From the NCBI GenBank assembly GCA_964495885.1, contig CAZBWO010000007.1:62001-126000 (forward strand): a stretch of DNA of 64,000 nt. The letters are read 5' to 3'. Position numbers and translations under genes: made by a program. Positions 42,413 through 51,649 of this stretch are shown piece after piece. Each line of letters opens with the position of its first letter. Within the stretch, counting starts at the first letter, position 1. This DNA comes from PALG01 sp964495885. GTDB lineage: Bacteria > Bacteroidota > Bacteroidia > Flavobacteriales > Flavobacteriaceae. The notes beneath the pieces are model-generated. The model was not told the DNA's origin. It searched no databases and saw only the letters and a program-made list of their open reading frames with translations.

Positions 42413-43740
42413 TGCCTTTTACATTTTTAAAATATATTCAACCCACCCATTATTTTCGGTTATCCCGAAAAGATGGGAGTTGGATATTTCCTGTCCCGGA
42501 ATCCCTTCCTAAGGAAATTCTTGAAGCCTTAGAGAAGGATACTGGTTTTAAAAGTATGAAAGCCATGGAATATGACCTCTCCTGGCAGGCGATCAAGCGG
42601 GGATATATTGAAAACGCAGAAACCTATCAACAATTTGAAAAGCTGCCAGTAAGTGATGAATACCGCTTCCTTCGGAAGAATTTTCATCCTATCTGGTCGT
42701 TCTATGTATTACTCATACGTCTTTTATCCTTCAAAAACCCTGTGCGGGAAATAAGGGGATGGTGGAAACACCGGAAGGTAAAACGACGGGACTATGCCAG
42801 AAATTCTTTTCAGTATCCAGACTGGAACACTTTTCAAGGCAAATTAATGAAGGAACAACCGTTGGTAAGTGTGATCATTCCAACTTTGAACAGGTATCAT
42901 TACCTAAAGGATATCTTGGCAGATTTGGAGCAGCAAACCTACCCTAATTTTGAAGTGGTTGTCGTAGACCAATCCCAACCCTTTCAATCGGAATTTTATA
43001 AGGATTACTCCCTAAATCTTCAATTCGTCCATCAAGAAACCCCAGCATTGTGGTTGGCAAGAAATACCGCCGTACAAAAAGCCAAAGGGGAGATTGTATT
43101 GCTTTCGGAAGATGATGTAAGGGTGGACCCAAATTGGATAGAAAACCATTTAAAATGTCTAGACTACTTTAATGCTGATATTTCTGCAGGGGTATTTTAT
43201 CCAGAGGGAAGCCAAGTGCCCAAGGATCGTTCTTATTACGCAGTAGCTTCTCAATTTGCTACCGGGAATGCAGCATTGTACAAAAGGGTCTTTAGGGAAA
43301 TTGGCTTATTTGATAGACAGTTTGAACGGCAACGGATGGGAGATGGGGAATTCGGACTCCGGGCCTATTTGGGAGGAATGAAAAGTGTGTCCACTCCTTA
43401 TGCCAGCTGTATTGATGTAAAGGCACCTACCGGAGGCTTACGGCAGATGGGGAGTTGGGATGCCTTCCGTCCCAAAAAATGGTTGGCTCCAAGACCCATC
43501 CCCAGTGTGCTATATCTCTACCGTAGGTACTATGGAAATACCGCCGCTCGTAGGGCATTGCTGAAGAGTGTTCCTCCATCGGTGATTCCGTACCAGTTTA
43601 AAAAAAATAAACCCATGCTAATTTTGGGGATCTGTATTTCCCTAGTATTTTTACCAATCATCCTATGGCAGGTATTCCGATCGTGGAAATTAGCCTCCCA
43701 AAAAATTAAACAAGGGCCCCTCATTAGTGAACTGGAATAA
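42412..43740 (+). CDS. GT2 family glycosyltransferase 6 with N-terminal extension
   Basis: A 442-residue protein. Residues 1-145 have no family match and are rich in Trp, Lys and Arg. The GT-A domain starts near 147 with LVSVIIPTLNRYHYLKDIL, then FEVVVVDQSQPFQ and VLLSEDDVRVDPNWIENHL. YKRVFREIGLFDRQFERQRM is the acceptor loop. A hydrophobic helix near 400-420 (MLILGICISLVFLPIILW) anchors the C-terminus to the membrane. It overlaps both neighbours. Confidence 0.9.
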   Translation: MPFTFLKYIQPTHYFRLSRKDGSWIFPVPESLPKEILEALEKDTGFKSMKAMEYDLSWQAIKRGYIENAETYQQFEKLPVSDEYRFLRKNFHPIWSFYVLLIRLLSFKNPVREIRGWWKHRKVKRRDYARNSFQYPDWNTFQGKLMKEQPLVSVIIPTLNRYHYLKDILADLEQQTYPNFEVVVVDQSQPFQSEFYKDYSLNLQFVHQETPALWLARNTAVQKAKGEIVLLSEDDVRVDPNWIENHLKCLDYFNADISAGVFYPEGSQVPKDRSYYAVASQFATGNAALYKRVFREIGLFDRQFERQRMGDGEFGLRAYLGGMKSVSTPYASCIDVKAPTGGLRQMGSWDAFRPKKWLAPRPIPSVLYLYRRYYGNTAARRALLKSVPPSVIPYQFKKNKPMLILGICISLVFLPIILWQVFRSWKLASQKIKQGPLISELE

Positions 43741-44836
43741 GATGCTTTTGCTTACCTCAGAATTTCCCCCACAACCCGGGGGGATAGGGAAACACGCCCA
43801 TGATTTAAGTACCGCACTTACTCAAGAAGGAAAACAAATTACGGTAATATGTGATACCCGTTCCAAAGATGGGAAAGAGGAACAGGAGTTTGATGCCAAA
43901 TTACCTTTTGAAGTACAAAGAATACCAAGGAATACATGGTTGCCATTTACCTACCTGAAAAGAATCAAGACAGCATTAAAGCAAAGTAAATCCCATGAGG
44001 TGATCTTGGTATCAGGGAAATTTTCCCTTTGGATGGTATACCTGTTGAAATTATTCCGAAAACAGCAATGTATCGCCATTATTCATGGCACCGAAATTCA
44101 ATTGCCCAAACCATACCAGCGAAAATTTACGAACCACTGCTTAAAGAAATGTGATGGCGTCATCGCAGTTTCTAATTATACGGCTTCTTTGGTCGCTCCC
44201 TTAGCGCTAAAAAGCCTAAAGGTTATCCCCAACGGAATTTTTCCTCCAAAAAGTGAAGGGCTTCATACACTTTCACCAAATTTGCAGCTTATCACGGTAG
44301 GAAATCTTACCAAACGGAAAGGACAATACAATGTGATCAAGGCCTTGCCTACTATTAAAAAACACTTTCCAAGCCTACAGTATCATTTGGTTGGGCTTCC
44401 TACCGAAAAAGAAGAAATGGAAGCATTGGCTTCCCGTTTAGGGGTGAGTGAACAGCTGGTATTTCACGGAAGGGTCTCTGAAGCCGAAAAAGAATTATTA
44501 CTACAAAAAGCTTCAATTTTTATGATGCTAAGTGAAGAAACCGAAACTGGTGATACGGAAGGATTCGGGATTGCCATTTTAGAAGCCAATGCTTTTGGAG
44601 TTCCGGCCATAGGGTCTTTGGGTTGTGGGATAGAAGATGCCATAGACCAGGGTATTTCAGGATTTTTGGTCTCTCCGGAAGACGTAGAAGGTATTTCAAA
44701 AAGCATTCAGGATATCATACAAACCTATCCAAAGTTTTCACAACAAGCAGCAGGGTGGAGCCAAAAATTTCATTGGGAGAAAGTAGTTCAACAATATCTA
44801 GCATTCATTCATGAAACAGTATCCAAAAATTCCTAA
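43727..44836 (+). CDS. GT4 family glycosyltransferase 5
   Basis: A 369-residue GT-B protein. The start is GTG 43727 or ATG 43742; both give the standard N-terminus LLLTSEFPPQPGGIGKHA. VSNYTASLVAPLALKSLKVI lies in the linker, and LITVGNLTKRKGQYNVIKAL and GFGIAILEANAFGVPAIGS in the donor half. PimB/GtfA-like organisation. It overlaps the following sulfotransferase gene by 26 bases. Confidence 0.92.
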   Translation: MNWNKMLLLTSEFPPQPGGIGKHAHDLSTALTQEGKQITVICDTRSKDGKEEQEFDAKLPFEVQRIPRNTWLPFTYLKRIKTALKQSKSHEVILVSGKFSLWMVYLLKLFRKQQCIAIIHGTEIQLPKPYQRKFTNHCLKKCDGVIAVSNYTASLVAPLALKSLKVIPNGIFPPKSEGLHTLSPNLQLITVGNLTKRKGQYNVIKALPTIKKHFPSLQYHLVGLPTEKEEMEALASRLGVSEQLVFHGRVSEAEKELLLQKASIFMMLSEETETGDTEGFGIAILEANAFGVPAIGSLGCGIEDAIDQGISGFLVSPEDVEGISKSIQDIIQTYPKFSQQAAGWSQKFHWEKVVQQYLAFIHETVSKNS

Positions 44837-45617
44837 GACAATCATTATTCATGGTCCTGGAAGAAGTGGGACCACCTTGCTACACAATATGATGTGTATG
44901 CATCCTTCCCTTGGATGGATTTCAAGTTGGGTAAACAAATATCCCAAACATGGTTTTCTTTCGGTGCTTAACAAGTGTATTGAATTACCTACAATAGATC
45001 GTTTTACACGAAACAAAACAAAGTACCCCCGTCCAACAGAGGCGTATCATTTTTGGCAGTATTACCTTCCGGAATTCAACTCCCAAACTCCTCAAATGAC
45101 TGGGGAAGATCAACAAAACACCCTTAAAAAGCTTAGGTCCATACTGCGGTGGCAGGGTAAAAAAAGGTTGCTGTTTAAAATAACGGGAAATGCCAGGGCA
45201 TCCATTTTGGAGCAACTTTTTGATGATCCGTATGTAATCTGGATCAACCGTGCACCAAAACCCGTAATCATGTCATATTACAAGCAGCGGTGGGGCTATA
45301 AAAACAATCCCCAGCTTTTTGAACAAAAGGATAAAAAGGAGTTGATTAAAGAGTATGTGGCTAAATATGAAGGTTTTCAGAAAGAAAGGGAATTGCTTAA
45401 ACCCTTTAGGTTATTGGAGGTGCAATACGAAGATTTAGTGGCAAACCCCAAAAAGGTACTAATGGAAATATGTACCTTTTGCAAATTGGAAATGCCAACT
45501 TCCTTTGAAAAATCCATTGCGAGCTGGGAAATGAGAAAGGATACACAAAGTTCGTATAAGAAGTACCTCAATGAAGAGGAAGAGTTATTTTTGGATGCAC
45601 AAATCAACAAGTTTTGA
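44811..45617 (+). CDS. Sulfotransferase 5 (Sulfotransfer_3-like)
   Basis: A 268-residue protein with 5' loop IIIHGPGRSGTTLLHNMM (residues 10-27) and the block RLLFKITGNARASILEQLF. The 3' strand is PYVIWINRAPKPVIMSYYKQ, where the family Arg and Ser are kept. LEVQYEDLVANPKKVLMEI near the end is a very common sulfotransferase block. It is the fifth enzyme of this type in the locus and differs in subfamily from the others. It overlaps the next gene by four bases. Confidence 0.9.
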   Translation: MKQYPKIPKTIIIHGPGRSGTTLLHNMMCMHPSLGWISSWVNKYPKHGFLSVLNKCIELPTIDRFTRNKTKYPRPTEAYHFWQYYLPEFNSQTPQMTGEDQQNTLKKLRSILRWQGKKRLLFKITGNARASILEQLFDDPYVIWINRAPKPVIMSYYKQRWGYKNNPQLFEQKDKKELIKEYVAKYEGFQKERELLKPFRLLEVQYEDLVANPKKVLMEICTFCKLEMPTSFEKSIASWEMRKDTQSSYKKYLNEEEELFLDAQINKF

Positions 45618-46744
45618 CACTTGCCATTATTTCACATACAGAGCATTATAAAACTGCAGATGGAGTTATCGTAGGGTGGGGGCCAACCATTCAGGAAATT
45701 AATTACTTGGCACCTCACTTCTCTGAAATTGTGCATGTGGCATTTTTACACGAAGGGACTCCACCTCCCAGTGCACTTCCGTATACGAAATCCAATATTA
45801 GCTTTGTGGCCTTGCCACCACAGGGAGGAACAACATGGGCTTCAAAACTTTCATTGCTATGGAAACTTCCCAAAACCATTGGTAAGGTTCGGAAGGTCTT
45901 GCGAAATGTAGATGCGTTTCAGTTGCGTACACCAACGGGAATGGGTGTATATCTCATTCCTTACTTAACCCTTTTCAGCAAAAAAAAGGGATGGTTCAAA
46001 TACGCTGGAAATTGGAATCAACAAAATGCGCCATTAGGCTATGCCCTTCAGCGTTGGATGCTAAAAAATCAAAAACGCACGGTGACGATCAACGGTTCAT
46101 GGGAAGGGCAACCACAACAATGCCTTACCTTTGAAAATCCCTGCCTTACCCACACAGAAAGGGACTTAGGAAAACAAACCATACAACAAAAAAAGTATGA
46201 AGGTCCGTTTACCTATTGCTTTGTGGGCCGATTGGAAGATGGAAAGGGAGTGCAACGTATTTTAGATGCATTTACCTTGCTTAAGGACTTAAAGGGGGTT
46301 TCGGCGGTGCACTTTATTGGGGATGGAGAAAAAAAGAATCACTATATGGAATTTGTTAAGCAAAACAACCTTCCAGTGCACTTTCATGGATTCCTAAAAA
46401 GGGACAAGGTATTCGATATTTACAAGAAAAGTCATTTCCTGCTATTGCCCAGCACGGCTTCGGAAGGCTTCCCTAAAGTGATTGCAGAGGCCATGAATTT
46501 TGGGGCTATCCCAATGGTGTCAAATGTATCAAGCATAGGTCAGTATATCAATGAAGAAAATGGGTATATTACCCACCCTGTCACTGCTGAGGTATTGGCG
46601 GCCCAATTGGCTGAAACTTTTACAAGCAAATCAGAAGCATTGAAAGAAAAAGCTACCAAAGCCTATGAAACGGCATCAGGTTTTACCTTTGAACGCTACA
46701 ATGAAAGAATCACAGGAGAAATATTACATATGAAACAATTGTAA
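45614..46744 (+). CDS. GT4 family glycosyltransferase 6
   Basis: A 376-residue GT-B protein starting at TTG 45614 in the preceding stop. AFQLRTPTGMGVYLIPYLT is the acceptor half. TYCFVGRLEDGKGVQRILDA and SEGFPKVIAEAMNFGAIPMV give the donor half with E-x7-E. It is followed by 33 bases without coding and then the polymerase-like gene. Confidence 0.9.
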   Translation: MTLAIISHTEHYKTADGVIVGWGPTIQEINYLAPHFSEIVHVAFLHEGTPPPSALPYTKSNISFVALPPQGGTTWASKLSLLWKLPKTIGKVRKVLRNVDAFQLRTPTGMGVYLIPYLTLFSKKKGWFKYAGNWNQQNAPLGYALQRWMLKNQKRTVTINGSWEGQPQQCLTFENPCLTHTERDLGKQTIQQKKYEGPFTYCFVGRLEDGKGVQRILDAFTLLKDLKGVSAVHFIGDGEKKNHYMEFVKQNNLPVHFHGFLKRDKVFDIYKKSHFLLLPSTASEGFPKVIAEAMNFGAIPMVSNVSSIGQYINEENGYITHPVTAEVLAAQLAETFTSKSEALKEKATKAYETASGFTFERYNERITGEILHMKQL

Positions 46745-46777
46745 GAAACATTCATTATCGCAACGTCCAAATACATA

Positions 46778-48061
46778 TTGGCTAAGATTACTTCAACAAA
46801 AACATTTACCATCTTGTTGATACTATTGCTGGTAAGCTATTTTTACAATTTACCGGTGATAAAGTATTCCATTAAGGGGAGTAATGAGTTGCGATTGTAT
46901 GATGTTTTGGGACCCTTTCTGTTTTTCTTCTACTTTAAATATCTTAATATCTTTAATAGGGAAGTAAAACAAATTGTATTCCTAAAGCGGTTTTACCAGT
47001 TTGTCATTTATTGTTCTATTTCTATCATTCTCACTCTTATCTTTTCCGTCTTAAAGGGAAGGATTCTATATTTTGTCCAAAGCTTTTTGTACTTGTACCA
47101 CATGTGGGTATTTTTCTTGGGAGCAGTCTTTTTATTCTTTGCCCTAGACTCAAAGAAGAAATACAAACGTTTTGTATTGATTGTAGCCTTGTTGATTATG
47201 GCGCAGGGGGTGTTGGTCATTCTACAACATTTTGGGATAGTTCCCTTTTTATGGAATGAAATCTATTACCGCTCCTATGGAGGGTTCAAATCGGGTACCT
47301 TGGGGCCCAATAAAATTGTACTGGGGATTTTCATGCTCATTTCCTTTGCCTTGGCTATTGGATTATACTTTTTAAAAACGGTAAAACTCCCAAAATACTT
47401 TTTCATCGTACTGTTTGGGATTATTGGGGTGACCATATTGCTTTCGGGCTCCCGAACTACGTATGTAGGGGTGATTGTATTCTTGGTCTATTTCATGTTC
47501 AACAATACCCAAAAGTTTTTAATCTTCGGAATCATAGCGGCGACGCTCTCTATATTGGTCGCATTTGCATTTCCAAGTTTGGTGGGTTCCATAGATGATG
47601 TATTACAGAATAGGGTAACCTATGTGATAGATGAGCCGGAAGATTTACAGCGGGATCAGAACTATTCTGAAATATATTCCGAGTTAAGTACCGGAAGGGA
47701 TAGATTGCACGTAAAATATGTAAATTATCTTTTAAGTAACCCACAGGTGCTTCCCGTAGGAAAAGGGTTTAATAATAGAATGGGGGTTGGAAATTCTGCA
47801 CATAACATCTACCTCACCTTTTTAAACGAGTTGGGAATTGTAGGATTAATCTTTTATTTGCGATGGCTATTTTCCTATTTGTTGATCTCCAAAAAAAGGA
47901 TTCCTGGGATGCAACTGGCACTTAACGGATTGGTCATTGCCATGCTGGTTACCTTGTATTTTGGGGAACATTTATACGTGTATCGGCCACTTTTTGCTAT
48001 CTTGGGCTACTTCTTAGTGGCAACGGTGTTTTTATTGGTGCCCTTTAAAAGATTAGAATGA
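46778..48061 (+). CDS. O-antigen ligase/polymerase family protein (Wzy-like)
   Basis: A 427-residue integral membrane protein with about ten to twelve hydrophobic segments. The periplasmic signature is ILLSGSRTTYVGVIVFLVY near 223-241, as in the Wzy_C family, and GNSAHNIYLTFLNELGIVG with its invariant His near 335-345 is the second catalytic loop. It would polymerise lipid-linked repeats or ligate the chain. The start is TTG 46778. A Wzy-type enzyme beside a Wzm/Wzt exporter is not the textbook arrangement. Confidence 0.85.
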   Translation: MAKITSTKTFTILLILLLVSYFYNLPVIKYSIKGSNELRLYDVLGPFLFFFYFKYLNIFNREVKQIVFLKRFYQFVIYCSISIILTLIFSVLKGRILYFVQSFLYLYHMWVFFLGAVFLFFALDSKKKYKRFVLIVALLIMAQGVLVILQHFGIVPFLWNEIYYRSYGGFKSGTLGPNKIVLGIFMLISFALAIGLYFLKTVKLPKYFFIVLFGIIGVTILLSGSRTTYVGVIVFLVYFMFNNTQKFLIFGIIAATLSILVAFAFPSLVGSIDDVLQNRVTYVIDEPEDLQRDQNYSEIYSELSTGRDRLHVKYVNYLLSNPQVLPVGKGFNNRMGVGNSAHNIYLTFLNELGIVGLIFYLRWLFSYLLISKKRIPGMQLALNGLVIAMLVTLYFGEHLYVYRPLFAILGYFLVATVFLLVPFKRLE

Positions 48062-49008
48062 GTTTGGATCAAAATCAATTGGCCATTGTAATACCATATT
48101 ACAATGCAGCAGGGCAAATTGAAGGGGTTATTGAAAAAGCCAAGGGGTATGCTGGGCTCATCATTGTGGTAGATGATCATAGTCCAGAGCCGCTACCACC
48201 ATCCATCGCTTCACAAGATTCCGTAAAAGTGATTCAAACCCCAAGGAATCTGGGAGTAGGGGGTGCTACCAAACATGGAATTCAGTACGCACTTGAAAAT
48301 TCCACAACAAATATCTTTATTAAATTGGATGCCGATGACCAGATGGATGTAGCTTACATTCCCAAATTGGTAACTCCAATTCTAGAGGAAGAATTTCAAT
48401 TTGCCAAAGGAAATCGCTTTAGGGATTTCAGGGCATTGCGAAAGATGCCGTTCCCAAGACGCTTCGGAAACTTGGGGCTTTCTTTTTTAAGCAAGGTAGC
48501 TACCGGTTATTGGAATTGCTTCGATTTCAACAATGGATTTTTTGCCATTCACAGAAGAGTATGTGAGGGTATCATCTTTGAAAATGTAGCCAATAACTAT
48601 TTCTTTGAGACTTCCTTGATTTCAGAATTGTACTTTCAAAAGGCAGCGATAAAGGAAATACCTATGCCTGCTATATATGGCGATGAAAAATCAAATATGA
48701 AACTTTTCAAAATGCCGTTCCTCTTTGCAACCAACTTGTTCAAAAAATTTTTAGGAAGGATTTGGAAGGCCTATTATGTCTATGATTTTAATATTGGCAC
48801 GATCTACCTCACTTTTGGCACTCTTTTTCTTGCAGCGGGGATACTTTATGGCGGTTACCAATGGATTATCCATGCCTCAAGGGATGCACTAACCCCATTG
48901 GGAACTATTATGCTAAGTACGTTGCTTATCATTTTAGGGTTTCAGTTGTTTTTGCAAGCTATTCAGTTTGATATTTTACAGACTCCAAAAACAAAGCAAG
49001 GTGACTAA
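48058..49008 (+). CDS. DPM1/GtrB-like GT2 with two C-terminal membrane helices
   Basis: A 316-residue GT-A protein. QLAIVIPYYNAAGQIEGVI, IIVVDDHSPEPLPPSI and FIKLDADDQMDVAYIPKLV place it with polyprenyl-phosphate sugar synthases, which load a single sugar on undecaprenyl phosphate. Two hydrophobic helices near 248-270 and 282-305 anchor it. It is followed, with eight bases overlap, by a large multi-TM protein, the classic pairing of GtrB-type donors with a GT-C transferase. Confidence 0.88.
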   Translation: MSLDQNQLAIVIPYYNAAGQIEGVIEKAKGYAGLIIVVDDHSPEPLPPSIASQDSVKVIQTPRNLGVGGATKHGIQYALENSTTNIFIKLDADDQMDVAYIPKLVTPILEEEFQFAKGNRFRDFRALRKMPFPRRFGNLGLSFLSKVATGYWNCFDFNNGFFAIHRRVCEGIIFENVANNYFFETSLISELYFQKAAIKEIPMPAIYGDEKSNMKLFKMPFLFATNLFKKFLGRIWKAYYVYDFNIGTIYLTFGTLFLAAGILYGGYQWIIHASRDALTPLGTIMLSTLLIILGFQLFLQAIQFDILQTPKTKQGD

Positions 49009-50593
49009 AAAGCAACAATTTGCCATTTTGCTTGCTGTCAATGTATTTATTGCCCTTGCCTTTTTTTTGAATAACCTTGGGGTAGGACCTTCCGCATTTT
49101 CATCAGATCAACACAATATTGTGGCCATGTGCCTGAAACTGGACAACCCTAACTTGTTTCAAAAGGACGTTTTTTTGGATGATGTTGCTAACTTCCGTTA
49201 TTATATTCCCTTTTTTATACAAACCCTCAGGGGAATCGCCTGGATCACGGGAGGAGACTATATCCTGGCCCTAAATCTTTGGAATACCTTTACTCATGTC
49301 TTATTCGGGCTTACATGGTTTTTATTGGGATTTTATGTCTTAAAAAGGCGTTTTTGGATTGCCCTATTCCTTTCTATACTAATACGGGGGGTGGTATGGT
49401 TGCCAGGCTATGAATTTTGGGGGATTTCAGACCTTTGGGCCTTTACCCCCAGAACATTTTTCGCTGCCTTGTTGCCCATTCCTTTTATTTTATTATTTAC
49501 GCAATGGAAGCATAAGTTGTTATGGGCGAATCTATGCTTGGGCTTAATTCTCAATTGGCATCCTATTTCAGGAATAGGGGCTATCCTCCTTTTTTACAGC
49601 TTTTTGTTGGGAAGTTATCTGTTCAACGGGAAGCGTACAAGTCTTTCCCAATTCTTTTTGGGAGTGGGACTACTGCTCTTGGGGATGTTTCCTTTCCTCG
49701 CACGGTATTTCTTTAAAATAGACATGCAGGCAAACTATGACACCCAAATATACAATGCGGCCTTTTTGGAAAGACTCCCGGCATTTTTCCAAGATCCAGT
49801 TTTGTTCCTCAAACAATGGAAGATTTCCAAAATACTCTTTTTTATCACCCCATTGGTCGTTTTATTTTTTATCGGCTTCTTCAAAAACAAAACATTTGTA
49901 AAGTATGCGGCTATCGTGGCATGTATGGCATTGGTGGTGTTTGTATTTCCTATGGTACTATTTCCACTGGAGAATTGGCTTAATGAAGCTTACGGTTTAA
50001 ATATTAGGATGGCATTTCAATTGATACGGATTCAAAAAATGACTATCCTCCCATTATATTTTTCCATTGGCTTTTTGTTCCTTTTTGTGTACGAACAGTT
50101 CCAAAGGGTCAAAAAATGGTCGCCTTGGGTAGTTGGGGTATATTTTTTGTTGGTTATCCTAGCGCAGCCAAAAACATTCAAGGGGGTATTTTTTGTTTCA
50201 GATGATATTACCACAAGGATTCTTCCAAAATGGCAAACACTATTCCTTCCATTCGAGGAACGCAAAACCTCATTTGATAAAATGGCAGCGTATGTGGCAG
50301 CCGAAACTCCAGAACAAGCCGTATTTTACAAAAACTATCGAATTCGTGCCGCAGCATCCAAGTCGGTATTGATGGATACCAAAGGCCCAGGGATGTTAAT
50401 TGAAGGAAATCCCCAAAAGTTGGTTTCTTGGTATCGTACGTATGAAAAAGTACAAGTAATGAAATCTCCTGAAAAGTGGGAGGCCCTTAAGCAATTGGGG
50501 GTGACCCATGTACTGTTGAGAAAAGATCCAAAAGAAGATTATTTAATGTTGCTTCATCAGGAAGGAGCTTATCTGCTGTTTAAAATAAAATAA
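49001..50593 (+). CDS. Multi-pass membrane protein, DUF6798/GT-C-like
   Basis: A 530-residue protein from GTG 49001, which overlaps the end of the GtrB-like gene. About ten to eleven hydrophobic helices are followed by a soluble C-terminus (about 410-530). SSDQHNIVAMCLKLDNPNLF after the first helix resembles the acidic first periplasmic loop of GT-C transferases, and LILNWHPISG is another loop. Function is inferred from the partner: a periplasmic transferase or, less likely, a flippase. Confidence 0.7.
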   Translation: MTKKQQFAILLAVNVFIALAFFLNNLGVGPSAFSSDQHNIVAMCLKLDNPNLFQKDVFLDDVANFRYYIPFFIQTLRGIAWITGGDYILALNLWNTFTHVLFGLTWFLLGFYVLKRRFWIALFLSILIRGVVWLPGYEFWGISDLWAFTPRTFFAALLPIPFILLFTQWKHKLLWANLCLGLILNWHPISGIGAILLFYSFLLGSYLFNGKRTSLSQFFLGVGLLLLGMFPFLARYFFKIDMQANYDTQIYNAAFLERLPAFFQDPVLFLKQWKISKILFFITPLVVLFFIGFFKNKTFVKYAAIVACMALVVFVFPMVLFPLENWLNEAYGLNIRMAFQLIRIQKMTILPLYFSIGFLFLFVYEQFQRVKKWSPWVVGVYFLLVILAQPKTFKGVFFVSDDITTRILPKWQTLFLPFEERKTSFDKMAAYVAAETPEQAVFYKNYRIRAAASKSVLMDTKGPGMLIEGNPQKLVSWYRTYEKVQVMKSPEKWEALKQLGVTHVLLRKDPKEDYLMLLHQEGAYLLFKIK

Positions 50594-50596
50594 CAG

Positions 50597-51613
50597 ATGC
50601 CAAAAAAGATCGTCTACATAGGAAATATGACCCAAGCTTGGAAAGGAGTTCCAACAACCATAGAAACCCTTTCAAAGCAATTACAAAGGGAAGGTATACA
50701 AATCATTACGGCTTCCCATTACAGAAATAAGGCAAAACGGCTACTGCACATGCTGCTTGTTGTGTTAAGAAACTCAAGAAGTACAAAATACGTATTGATT
50801 GATACCTACAGTACCCAAAATTTTTGGTATGCAGTCACTATTGGGAATGTCTGTAGATTATTGCACATCCCTTACATCCCTATCCTTCATGGTGGTAACC
50901 TTCCGCAACGACTTCAGAAGAATCCGTCGCAATCCAAAAAATTATTTCACGGAGCCAAAACCAATGTGGCCCCTTCGCATTACCTATTAGAAGCTTTTCA
51001 GAAGGAGGGCTACAGCAATGTCACTTTTATTTCCAATACCATAGAAATTGATCAGTACCCATTCAAACAACGAAATGAAGTACTCCCTAAATTACTTTGG
51101 GTACGTTCCTTTGCCAAAATATACCATCCCATGCTCGCCTTAAAAGTGTTAGAACGGCTTCAGGGATTATTTCCGGTAGCTTCCTTGTGTATGGTTGGGC
51201 CAGATAAAGATGGAAGCCTAGCCCAATGCCAAGCCTATGCGACCCAAAAAAACCTAAACGTAACCTTCACGGGTAAACTATCCAAAAAGGAGTGGATTGA
51301 CCGCTCTCAAGACTACGATATCTTTATCAACACTACAAATTTCGATAATACCCCCGTAAGTGTCATGGAGGCCATGGCGCTCGGACTTCCAGTAATTTCC
51401 ACCAATGTGGGGGGGATTCCGTACTTGTTGAAGCATAAAACAGATGCCCTCTGTGTACCTCCAAATGATGTAGAGGTCTTTGTGGAAGCTATTATCACCT
51501 TATACCAAACCCCCGAAATGGCCCGAAATATAGCACGCCATGCTAGAAAGAAGGTAATGGCATTTGATTGGAGCGTTGTAAAAGATCATTGGCTCCATCT
51601 TTTGCAGGATTAA
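50597..51613 (+). CDS. GT4 family glycosyltransferase 7
   Basis: A 338-residue GT-B protein beginning VYIGNMTQAWKGVPTTIETL. PYIPILHGGNLPQRLQ lies in the acceptor half, and KLLWVRSFAKIYHPMLALKV and DNTPVSVMEAMALGLPVIS in the donor half. It ends 36 bases before the initiating transferase gene. Confidence 0.92.
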   Translation: MPKKIVYIGNMTQAWKGVPTTIETLSKQLQREGIQIITASHYRNKAKRLLHMLLVVLRNSRSTKYVLIDTYSTQNFWYAVTIGNVCRLLHIPYIPILHGGNLPQRLQKNPSQSKKLFHGAKTNVAPSHYLLEAFQKEGYSNVTFISNTIEIDQYPFKQRNEVLPKLLWVRSFAKIYHPMLALKVLERLQGLFPVASLCMVGPDKDGSLAQCQAYATQKNLNVTFTGKLSKKEWIDRSQDYDIFINTTNFDNTPVSVMEAMALGLPVISTNVGGIPYLLKHKTDALCVPPNDVEVFVEAIITLYQTPEMARNIARHARKKVMAFDWSVVKDHWLHLLQD

Positions 51614-51649
51614 AATATTGGTTACTTTTATACAGCAAACTAACCAACC

